Source: Euptelea pleiosperma (taxonomy: Eukaryota; Streptophyta; Magnoliopsida; Ranunculales; Eupteleaceae). From it: a stretch of 64,000 bases of DNA. This document shows positions 55,001 to 64,000 of the stretch, in pieces (the stretch's first letter is position 1; the number at the start of each line of letters is the position of its first letter). The position numbers and the translations under genes were made by a program. The stretch covers positions 7,619,259 through 7,683,258 of the forward strand of contig CM068553.1 of the NCBI GenBank assembly GCA_035048495.1, written 5' to 3'. Under the pieces are notes generated by a model. The model did no database searches. It saw nothing but the letters and a program-made list of their open reading frames with translations, and was not told the DNA's origin.

Positions 55001-55565
55001 CGGATTGATTTGAATTTCTGTGAAGATGATCTCCTCACTGTAGAGACCATCCTCCCCAAAAATCACCCCATTCCAAGACTTCTAATTTATACATTGGCCT
55101 ATGCCAATTTTTTTTGTCAAAAATGTTGTATGAAATTGTTGTCCCCCGATATATATATATATAGGGTTCGGACCGGGAGACAACAATTTTCACAACATTT
55201 TCTACAACAAAAAATTGGCGTGAGCCAATATATAAATTATAAGTTTTGGAATTGGATGATTTTGAGCGAGGATGGTCTCTGTGTCAAGGAGATCATCCTC
55301 ACAGAAGTTCAAATCATTCTGACATTCGTAGACTGATTTAGAAGTTGAAGAATTATGGACCGTCTATTTTACCGTTAACTTGAAGACTACACTTGATGGG
55401 GTTAGAAATTTCAGAATGGGCTAATTTTTTGTAGGAGTGATCTATATGGTGAGGAGATCATCCTCGCAAAAAATCAGCTATTGATTCATCTTCCATGTGG
55501 GTACGCCAAAATTGTTGTAGAAAATGTTGTGAAAATTGTTGTCTTCCGATCCTAACCCTATACAC

Positions 55566-55618
<53 letters not shown>

Positions 55619-58600
55619 TTCCAGCCGAAGAACTTATCATTAAGACCCTCGCGATCATCATGCAATCTAATAATCTTAGCCAGCTTTTGGTGAACTACTG
55701 TAATATATCAATGGCTTCCTAAAAAACAATTCAAAATATATGTAGAAACAACAGCATTCCATGACATGATATCCAGTGAAGACATTACTTCATGCATTTT
55801 TTACATATTTTATGTGCCAATGGAACCTGGGCATAACATAAGTTTCTCTAAATTCTTTCTCCTTGCCTTCCTACTTGCCTTGCTTTTCCCCATTAGAAAA
55901 GCTACTCTTACCAACTAAAAAGATAATTAAAAAAAAAACACAACGTACAAATTTCATAATTTCTATATTAATAGTTAAGTCTTTCACATCGTAATAATTA
56001 TTCTTTAAAAACGAAGAACATAAAAAGAAAAGAAGAACAATGTATTAAAATGAGTTTTTAGGTTGGGATTAACGAAAAGGTCACTTGCCCTAGTATCCTT
56101 ATTTGGTTGGTAAGCTGGGCTCAAACCTGAGACCTCGTGGTTGTGGGCAGAAAATCAAACAATTGAGCTACAGGTTTTGAGTGGTCTACTTATCAAAAAT
56201 AAAAATAAAAAAAGGTTTTGAGTGGTCAAGCCAATGGAAGAAATTCTTTCTTCTTTTTTAATCTTATAATGAAAGAAATTCTTTCGCCCCTTAGTCGAAA
56301 GAAAAGATCCAAGATTTTCAATAAACATGCCTGTACAAGTATGATACAAAATACTAAGTACAGAAATCCAGAGTTAAGTGGCTGAAGGAAGGGGACAATA
56401 ATACTAAGTACTTCCACAAAATAGCTAACGCTAATAGAAGAAGGAACTATGTCTCGCGTCTAAAGATTAAGGGCGACACAATGGAAGATGAGATCAGTAT
56501 CAGAAATGGGGTGGTTAAGTTTTACTTAGACATGTACACTGATCCGGCTTCCTTTCGACCGTCTATGGAAGGGCTCCATTTCGACCAGATTAGTGTGGCT
56601 GATAAGGACTGGCTAGAAAGACCTTTTGTGGAGGAAGAGGTGGTGCAGGCTCTCTCGTCTATGGCAGGTGATAAGGCCCCTGGGCCGGATGGCTTTTCCA
56701 TTGCTTTCTTCTCTCATTGTTGGGAAATCATTGGTCCTGATTTCATGAAGGTTGTGAAAGAATTTCAAGATGAAGGATTTTTAGACTACCCCTCCAACAG
56801 CACTTTCATTGCAATGATTCCGAAGATTAGAGGAGTTGAGGATATCTCGGATTACAGACCTATTAGTTTGGTGTGCAGCGTGTATAAGATCATCGCTAAA
56901 GTTCTAGCTGTGAGATTTAGAGAAGTCTTGGGCTCGGTGATATCGCCAAATCAAGGAGCTTTTGTGAGAGGTCGGCAAATTCTGAATGGGGTTCTAATAG
57001 CGAATGAATGTATCGACTCGCGACTCAAAGCGAGGAAACCTGGGGTAGTGTGCAAAATCGATATGAAAAAGGCTTATGACCATGTCAGTTGGGGTTTCCT
57101 GGATTACATGCTTGGACGAATGGGTTTTGGGTACAAATGGAGGAAGTGGATTTGGAAATGCATTTCTTCAGCTTCCTTTTCTATCTTAGTCAACGGTTCT
57201 CCGGCAGGGTATTTCAAGAGCTCAAGGGGGTTGCGCCAAGGCGATCCCCTATCTCCCTTCTTATTCATAGTGGTGGTGGAGGCTCTAGGCAGAATGATTT
57301 CTAAGGCTGTATCTTTAGGAGAGCTCGAAGGGTTTGACATAGCTCAGGGAGTTCCATCCATTTCCCACCTTCAGTTCGCAGATGACACTCTTGTCTTCTT
57401 GGATAATAATAGGTCACAATTGAGATTTCTCAAAGGCCTCATTGGGTGTTTCGAAGCGGCTTCGGGTCCGAGAGTGAATCTCTCCAAGAGCAAATTGTAT
57501 GGGGTGGGTGAGGAAGAGGATCTAGAGGATCTGGCTAGCATCCTGAATTGTCGCACTGATAGATTCCTGTCCACGTATTTGGGCCTTCCTCTTGGAGCTG
57601 CTTATAGATCTGCGACCATCTGGGATCCTGTCATTGAGAGCTTTGGGAGAAGATTAGCTACGTGGAAATCCAAGTACTTGTCTAAAGGTGGTAGATTGGT
57701 GTTGATCAAAAGTTCTCTCTCGAGCCTGCCTATATACTATTTGTCTCTGTTCCAGATTCCAAGTAGAGTTCTGAACATGTTGGAAAAGATAATGAGGGAC
57801 TTCTTGTGGGAAGGTGGATCTGAGGACCATAAAATCCATTTGGTGGGATGGGATAAGGTTTGCAAGGATAAGGATGTGGGAGGTCTGGGCATCAAACACC
57901 TTAAATCCATGAATGTAGCCCTTTTGGGCAAATGGTTATGGAGGTTTGGAGAGGAGACTTCCAACTTTTGGAGAATTATCACGGCAGGTAAATACGGTGT
58001 TTCCCACTTTGGTTGGGGAAGCCTTATGGTCAGGAACCCGTATGCGTGCAGCATTTGGAAAGGAATTCTTAAGAACACCAAGGACTTCGCCAAAGGGATT
58101 CGTTTCGAGGTAGGAGCTGGAGATAGAATTAGATTCTGGGAAGACACTTGGTGTGGAGATAACCCTTTACATGAAGATTTTCCGGAGTTGTACTCTATTT
58201 CGGAGAGGAAGATGTGGTCAGTCCATGATTGTTTCCGGACAGAAGGAGAGGCGGATGGGTGGAACTTGGGGCTCAGAAGAAGTTTAAATGACTGGGAGGT
58301 TGAACCCCTTGCGAGACTGTTATTGAGAATTCAGGATATCCAGCTCCGACCTTTGGGGGAGGACAGAAGTGTGGCTTTGGTCCAAAGACGGCTCATTTTC
58401 AGTCAGATCGTTTTACAAGGCTTTGCAAAGAACTGAAGATCAACCCTTTCCGAGGAACACGGTTTGGAGATCCAAGATACCGTCAAAAGTGGCTTTTTTC
58501 GCTTGGGAAGCGGCTTTAAGCAAGATCCTTACAGTAGATCACCTAAGGACTAGAGGCTTTATCTTGGTTAACTACTGTTGGATGTGCAAAGTTAGCGGGG

Positions 58601-61600
58601 AATCAGCAAATCATCTTCTCCTTCATTGTGAGATGGCTAAGGAGATTTGGAGCAGCTTTCTGCAGGACGTTGGGATGAGCTGGGTTATGCCGGCTACTCT
58701 TAAGGACCTCTTCTTCAGCTGGAAATCCAAAGCTTTTTCTGTCAGAGGGAACACCTTATGGAGAATGCTTCCTCTTGCGATTATCTGGGGCATTTGGAAG
58801 GAGAGAAATCAGAGAATTTTCGAGGGCAAGCAAGCTGATCTCCTTTCCTTAATTCTTAACATTAAAGGGCTAATGTTCTCCTGGTCCAAAATGTTTACGG
58901 AATGTAGAGGCCTTTTCTTCGAAGACTTTGTCTTCAGGTGGGATTCTTTATGTACTCGGGATGGGAGATTATAGGTCTTTTTGTTTTTCTGGTTTGGTCT
59001 TTGCTTGTAGTCTTGGTTTAGGGTAGGTCTTCTCGACCTCTCTAGCTAAGGCTGTTTTCCCTGGCTTAGGCCTTTATAAAGCTTATACTTATCAAAAAAA
59101 AAAGTATGATACAAAATACATGATGAATGCAGTTAATACATTGCTCAAAAGCAAAGAAGTAGAAAAGTTGCAAGTTCCACAGGAAGACAATGCTGAACAT
59201 ATATTCGAAAGGATGAGTTGCATTAGAAACAGCATTTTCTTTGACTCATGCCTTCCAATCTGTCTCACCCACCTGCCATCCCATGAATTCTTAAAGGTAG
59301 ACCAGCAGGCCGGGCAGACAAGGACCGTCAAAGAAGTCCCTAGATGTGCCACAGCCACTACTTCTAACTCCTTTTAAGCACCTATGAACTCCACAGAACT
59401 TGCTTGATTCTGATGCAACTTATCCTTTTTGAGCTGACAAAACAGCACGAGCCTTGCGACAAGGCCAATATATAGTGCAAAATATATATATGACGAATGC
59501 AGGTAATACATACAAGTAGAAAAGCGACAAGTGTCACAAAAAATAAAATTCCAAGCATAAACTTGCGGAAAAACATTAAACCCTAAATTCAACTTAAGAG
59601 AATTATCTAAAAAACCCACCACCAAAGATGATAAAGAGGCAAGAGTTGAAATCTCCAACTCGAGGCTTTTAACGATCTCTGCAACCGCATCAGTCCGGCA
59701 AACCACAAAAGCTGGTCGTCTGAAGAAAGAAGAAATATTATGACATTTTAATATACTAAAGTTCCTAGAGTGTAAAACTAAAAAGTGAAACTGAGATTAA
59801 TTGCTTCAATGAACACAGCAAAAGCTTCAGATATTTACCTTTCATGCCTTTCATGTGGAGGCAATTTTGAGCGGAGTGATCTAAGCGATTTGACAGTAGA
59901 TTCAACAAGATCCATCTCAAATTCGATTCTTTCATTTGTCCATTCCTGTTAAAATAAACACATAGATGAAACGAAATCATTATTAAGCCAAAGCCAAGGA
60001 ATTAATATCATCTGACGAAATATAAGATAACCTCTGTTCTACCATTGGCCCTAGGTATTTGCGGTCCACATGGTGGGGTCGGACCCACCATTCATTGGGT
60101 AAACCTAAGGGGATCTTCTTTTCCATAATCAGCCAATCAGATGGATTTCAATTATTTTCTGGGGCATTCGCCATGCTTTTTTGATCATCAAAAGACAACA
60201 AGGGGGAAAGCATCACTTAGACTAGGATGTTTCTGGCCAAAGAGATTCCCTAGTTAGGAGCTATCCTATGGTAGCTCCCCCGCCACTACCATAAGAACAT
60301 CCTAACAGTCTTCTAAGTGGTACCTTGGGTTTTATCTTATCAATTATAGAACTTAATCTGACCTCCACTACTGATGGATACTCGGATATCATTATCGATT
60401 CTTTCGTCATGCAGCTCCCAGCTGCTTGAGGAAGGCGCTGCCACAGTTCTTCTGTAACAAAAGGCATAAATGGATGGAGCAACCGCAACCCGTTGTCCAG
60501 ACAAACCCACAGAGTGTCACGCGCAGCAGTCCTTGCAGAGTTGAATTTAGGATCAGCCCCAGTGAAGTAAGGTTTAATTGCTTCAATAAATATATCACAC
60601 AATTGGAACTGCCACCATGAATATACAGCACTGGCTGCATCTGAGAACTCATAGGAATCAAGAGATGACACAGTTTTGGATATGGCTTTGTTCAAAACTG
60701 AGAGTATCCACTTGCAGCTGAACGGCATAGATTCCGGCACCAGACTCGTGGGAGGGACATATTCATCTCCAAGTTTGCTCATAGCAAAGCGAGTGGCATT
60801 CCACAGTTTGTTACACCATTGCCGGTACCCAACAACTCTTTGGATATCCAAATTTATCTTATCTGACTGGAGCAAGAAAAAAATAAATAATTACTATTTC
60901 GATTCAAGGTTACAAAATCAATCCAAGACAAATGGATGGGCAGAGAAGAGAACCTGAGCTGTATATGAGACAAGGGCGAAACGTAGAGCATCTGTACCAC
61001 ATTCAGCGATACCATTTGGAAAGTCTATAACTTGTCCTTCTTTGGCAACAACCAGTTCACTAGGGTCCAAGTTGCCTTCCTCCAACCTTTTGTGAAGACC
61101 TTCTAAGGATATCCCAGTTATTACTTCGAGTGGATCAATAACATTTCCCAAGGACTTGGACATTTTACGACCATGTGCATCACGAACCATCGGGTGCATA
61201 TAAACCTGTTGATTAGTTCTTAGTGAATCCTCGGCTGTGCTTCGAATATCATGGCATATCAACTAGATTAAGTAGGTGTGCCAAGCAGCATTGTGTGTTA
61301 CCACAATGTGTGTGTGTCTTTTTGGTGGAGGGCAACAATTTTATCCCTCGTGCTTTTGTATTTCTCATTAAATGTCCTCCATGACGACCTGTGGTACACA
61401 CGTAGGTCAATTAAAAGCATCCCCTTGATGGGCCCTTCCATATGAAATACACAAACCTAATGTCCTGGAGGAAGCCCATCAATCAGATAGTCAAGATCAA
61501 CCTACACGTGTACCATGTGGGATCATCAGAGAGTCATAAAGAGATATGCAAGAGTGACAAAACCATTTACTTATACATGCACACGTATAAGTAAATTTTT

Positions 61601-62913
61601 TGAACTCTAAACCATCCCTTTATGGTATCTTTGCTTAAATTTAAGTTTCCTTTAATTATACTAAACATATCCATGACCTTGCATAGACATGTACCATACG
61701 TTGTAGACTAGATCAAGGACCTCTTATCCCAATAGTTTAACTGCTGAGTGGTATCCAACACATTTGACAACTAAACACCAACATAACAGGGTTCCCACAG
61801 ATGGAAGGATACACTCTACGCACCTTTCTAAATGGTACGTCACCACCAAGTTTCATTCCCAGCATTACCATCCGAGCAACCCAAAAAAAGAGAATGTCAT
61901 GTCCAGTTTCAAGAACCGAAGTTGGATAAAATGTCTTAAAATCTTCGGTATGATCTGGCCAGCCCAGAACAGATAATGGAAAGAGACCAGAAGAAAACCA
62001 GGTGTCTAACACATCCGGATCTTGAGCCATCTGAAAGTTCTTCCCAGCAAACACTTTGTTTGCCTCCATCTGAGCTTCTTCCTCATTTCTGCCAACCACC
62101 CAGTGATCATTGTATGCACCAAATTCTTTTAATTGGTCATCCTCCAGCGTAACATACCATGCTGGAATACGGTGACCCCACCAAAGTTGCCTCGAAATGC
62201 ACCAATCACGAATATTCTCCATCCATCTGTAAAATTTTAAACCCACAAATCAGTAGTATTTAGCTTTTAGTGTCCAGCTATAATAATATTAAGAGAAATA
62301 CTCAATTAGGACAGCAAGATAGGAAAGCACCATGCCATGCAAATGATGCATAAGTGCATATGCAGCAGACAGGAACCCACCATTACAGGGGTGCATCTAG
62401 GAGATTTCCTCGGCTAGAAATCCACCCCAGTTCAACAAGTACACCATCGACCTTGTCATTTTTATTGGCATCCCTCGTATCTTTCTGATCTTCCAAGAGA
62501 ATATGATAGATCAGATAGTTAAGAATGCTCGACCAGGTCAATTTTTAGCCCCAAAGAGATCTGCTTGGTGAGCCCTTGAACCATGGTTTATATCCCCTGT
62601 GCATATGTGCAACATATACAGCAAGGGTTGGGAGGATGGCTTCCTCCTCACTATTTCATGAGTGTACATATTGAAAATGCTATATGTCAAGCTAAAATGG
62701 CATGTGACAGCACCTCTTCCATTCAGCGGTGTACTGCTTTGGAATGATCTCGATCTTCTTATTATCATCATCCATAACTGCATCAAGAGCTTCCTTTGCC
62801 ATACCACTACAGTTAACAAACCATTGTGGCTTTATCATTGGTTCCACAACATCATTGCTTCTTGAACAAAGGCCAAGGCGCATCTCATTATTTTGAGCAC
62901 CTCTATAAAGTCC
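49049..62913 (-). CDS. TWN2: Valyl-tRNA synthetase, cytosolic/mitochondrial type, C-terminal eight exons (5' part beyond window)
   Basis: Minus-strand exons, in reading order: 62913-62714, 62226-61824, 61205-60954, 60866-60363, 59945-59839, 59719-59623, 54338-54193 and 49217-49049. They join without frame break into the last 625 residues. Recognisable parts are [60 protein letters not shown] and the class I signature KMSKS in [14 protein letters not shown]. The anticodon-binding region follows ([35 protein letters not shown]), then a C-terminal coiled-coil-like arm ending [20 protein letters not shown]. The enzyme charges tRNA-Val. The closest plant relative by memory is Arabidopsis TWN2/VALRS, not the chloroplast enzyme. 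The N-terminal half with HIGH-type motif is outside. Introns before the last two coding exons are 5.3 and 5.0 kb, filled with transposons; junctions are canonical, so the gene looks functional. The donor GTGGTG after exon 59719-59623 is the weakest. Confidence 0.93.
49400..52300 (-). mobile_element. RTE-clade LINE, 5'-truncated and decayed
   Basis: On the minus strand an AP-endonuclease remnant (about 52250-51890) reads [33 protein letters not shown] and [14 protein letters not shown]. The RT core (about 51100-50370) includes [20 protein letters not shown] and [20 protein letters not shown], the YXDD-type box being FADD. The C-terminal arm (50164-49413) has [16 protein letters not shown] and [13 protein letters not shown]. 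Many frameshifts and stops are present. It lies in the last intron of the valyl-tRNA synthetase gene and in the same orientation as that gene. The arm is present twice (see the separate repeat). Confidence 0.85.
49413..49933 (-). repeat. Tandem duplication of the RTE 3' arm
   Basis: 49413-49697 and 49694-49933 both encode [32 protein letters not shown] and [16 protein letters not shown] before stops, in the same orientation. The two differ by several substitutions and a short insertion. Between them a TATGATTATGAG segment separates the copies. Confidence 0.85.
52791..53150. repeat. 180-bp direct duplication
   Basis: Copies 52791-52970 and 52971-53150 both start CACATGCCGACACCTTTTCA and end AATGAACAGTA. 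They differ at only a handful of bases, so the duplication is recent. Confidence 0.95.
53748..53936. repeat. Palindrome with about 64-bp arms
   Basis: Arm 53748-53812 (GAGTAAAACTTCTGTCAC...) and arm 53873-53936 (...GTGACAGAATTTTACTC) are inverted copies around a 60-bp spacer that itself repeats ACGTACCCA.GTGCTTTT. It has the form of a small fold-back element. Confidence 0.8.
54774..55152. mobile_element. Family A-type MITE, first of an inverted pair
   Basis: Starts GGGTCAGGATCAGGGGACAAC and ends GTTGTCCCCCGATATATA. Contains GGCATACCCACATGGAAG and GATCTCCTCAACATATAGATC. The right outer arm is shifted in sequence (CATTGGCCTATGCCAATT). Flanked by TATATA on both sides. Confidence 0.7.
55163..55555. 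mobile_element. Family A-type MITE, second of an inverted pair
   Basis: Ten bases from the previous copy and in the opposite orientation: starts GGGTTCGGACCGGGAGACAAC and ends GTTGTCTTCCGATCCTAACCC; GATGAATC... words occur here as TTGATTCATCTTCCATGTGG. The two copies could pair as a hairpin of about 380 bp per arm in the pre-mRNA. Confidence 0.7.
55568..55612. repeat. (TA)n microsatellite
   Basis: About twenty TA units directly after the inverted MITE pair. Confidence 0.95.
56040..56172 (-). mobile_element. tRNA-derived SINE
   Basis: On the minus strand it begins TGTAGCTCAATTG, a good Pol III box A. About 45 bases later GAGGTCTCAGGTTTGAGCCC contains a box B (GGTTTGAGCC). The remainder reaches CACTTTTCG-like sequence near 56080. 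Different in sequence from the SINE at 15356-15526. Confidence 0.6.
56172..56227 (+). mobile_element. 26-bp L1 3'-end stub with 15-bp TSD
   Basis: The direct repeat AGGTTTTGAGTGGTC (56172-56186 and 56213-56227, 15/15) flanks only TACTTATCAAAAATAAAAAT plus six bases. That is the last ten or so bases of the L1 at 56355-59101 (which ends TATACTTATC followed by A's) plus an A-rich tail. It is therefore an L1 insertion whose 5' truncation removed nearly everything. Confidence 0.8.
56355..59101 (+). mobile_element. L1-type LINE, 5'-truncated, 18-bp TSD
   Basis: Flanked by AAGTATGATACAAAATAC at 56337-56354 and 59102-59119 (18/18). The right end is TATACTTATC followed by ten A, the normal 3' end of plant L1 elements. 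ORF1 and the endonuclease are missing; the sequence begins in the segment just before the RT domain. It lies in the 5.3-kb intron of the valyl-tRNA synthetase gene, in antisense orientation. The intact TSD and nearly open frame indicate a fairly young insertion. Confidence 0.95.
56361..58974 (+). pseudogene. L1 reverse transcriptase remnant
   Basis: The frame from 56361 ([20 protein letters not shown]) stays open to 58436. It contains the RT motifs [77 protein letters not shown] and [11 protein letters not shown] with catalytic Asp residues. A thumb and connection region follow ([38 protein letters not shown]). A one-base frameshift near 58365 moves the rest into another frame (to 58974). That rest carries [16 protein letters not shown] and the zf-RVT pattern [18 protein letters not shown]. 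With the frameshift and truncation, it cannot make a full ORF2. Confidence 0.9.
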
Positions 62914-64000
62914 CTAAATGCAAAGGAAGTTTTTATCAATGAAGCTGACAAGTATTTAGAGCTAACGCTTATAAAAAAAAGTATTTTAAGAGCTAATGGG
63001 GTAATTACTAACACCAGAAAACAAAGATAGAAGAACAGTAACATTAACCTATTTACAAAAGGAATTTGAGCATAATAAGATACAATCTAGGCAGAACTTT
63101 CCCCACTATTTTAAGCAAATTATTTGTGTGTTAGAAGGGGTGGGATAGGATTGCCAGAAATACAAAATGTCAAATTTTGCTCCCCATTTCTTTAATCGAT
63201 GCACTTAACTACAAATCCAAGCACTACCACAGTTTATTGGTGAGCCTGACTGAAGAAAATCTCTCATTAAAAGGATACTAACAGATGAACTAAAGCATAT
63301 CACACTCTTTCCAATTTCCTGGTCCAAGTGACCTATGTAAGTGATTCCATGCAAGTATTTAGAACAGAATTTTACTACAAAATAAATTCCCATGAACTGC
63401 AAAAAACACAATTAAATGAGTTTGAAATAACTAAACTTCTATTCCAATCAAAACTTCAAAGAAACTTTGCATACCCAAACCAATGCTCCTAAAATAGGAA
63501 CCCTAACAATGGATGCAGCTCATGGCAAGGGGCCAGAATTTCAAGTATACGTAAATACAGAAGTATCGGTGAGCATAGAACATTATTATTGGCTGACAGG
63601 GAAGTACCACCAGTCATTTTCATGTATTTCCCTAGTGAATCCCTCCACCCATTTTGTTTTTCAACTTGAAATAAAGAAAAGCATAAAGAGACAAAGGATA
63701 AAAAGTAACCAACTAAGTTTTACTCTATAACATAGGCATCAGTCTGTGTGCCGATGTCAGACATTGATACAAAGTGTCACACAGTGACTGCCACAAACCG
63801 ATAAGCGCACAGGTCCCTAAAATCTATTCCATATACTGAGATCTGTATTTTCTTTTAAAACACTTTAGTTCATGTTAGGAAAACAATAAAAAAAAGTATG
63901 TATTTATATCAGCCGCCATATATTAAAATCGTATAAATAATATATAACTAATAGCTAAAAAACAAAGTTTTTGAATTAACTTAATATTTATTTGACAAAT
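62914..64000 (-). other. Intron of valyl-tRNA synthetase, to the window edge
   Basis: The acceptor at 62914 (TTTAG before GGACTTTATAG) begins a long intron; no further exon was found up to 64000. Small frames on both strands are AT-rich openings. 63735-63800 contains a GATGTCAGACATTGATAC segment like the ends of the 52722-53984 element. Confidence 0.5.

Noticed and set aside
57104..58147. Several minus-strand frames of 67-136 codons
   Set aside because: Antisense shadows of the L1 reverse-transcriptase frame.

Overview
The window is nuclear DNA of a flowering plant. Four spliced or intact genes are of clearly plant type: a DUF295 F-box protein, a TRM-like DUF4378 protein, a UTR2/UTR4-type nucleotide-sugar transporter and a cytosolic/mitochondrial-type valyl-tRNA synthetase. 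Introns are long and AT-rich. Most of the remainder is small non-autonomous DNA transposons plus remnants of L1, RTE, SINE, Copia and a large solo LTR. I cannot place the species from sequence alone; a repeat-rich woody angiosperm is a fair guess and no more.

Layout. 1-7660: MITE-rich DNA with an old LINE relic (about 1905-2290) and a 0.58 kb block present twice (2472-3045 and 7076-7658). 7656-9805: tandem array of decayed beta-tubulin pseudogene copies that keep the usual plant first intron. 10.2-11.3 kb: MITEs and a 74-bp tandem repeat. 11450-12661: F-box gene. 13.6-20.75 kb: MITEs, a SINE, and a dense run of CACGTG boxes. 21402-25990: three-exon TRM-like gene. 26.5-30.2 kb: MITEs with clean target-site duplications. 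30931-34319: probable solo LTR holding a 190-bp tandem repeat. 35.6-37.2 kb: a PPR relic, an orphan candidate exon and a Mutator-like element with 88-bp terminal inverted repeats. 38304-41525: seven-exon transporter gene. 42.2-48 kb: more MITEs, simple repeats and a Copia primer-binding site. 49049 to beyond the right edge, minus strand: the last eight exons of valyl-tRNA synthetase. Its two large 3' introns hold an RTE-clade LINE, a 1.26 kb inverted-repeat element, an inverted pair of MITEs, a SINE, a 26-bp L1 stub and a 2.7 kb 5'-truncated L1.

The genes are unrelated housekeeping or regulatory genes with no operon-like link. What ties the window together is the repeat content. Several MITE families can be delimited by target-site duplications: 8 bp for hAT-like elements with CAWGGTTT or CAWGGTTC ends, 9 bp for Mutator-like elements with GGGTCRGGCTC or GGGTAATTTTAGTC ends, and TTA for a Tourist-like element. 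One very common family carries the G-box core CACGTG in its arms and lies upstream of all three complete genes.

Exon junctions were derived by hand from GT/AG sites, reading-frame continuity and remembered family sequences. Element edges without a stated target-site duplication are approximate. No database search was run.
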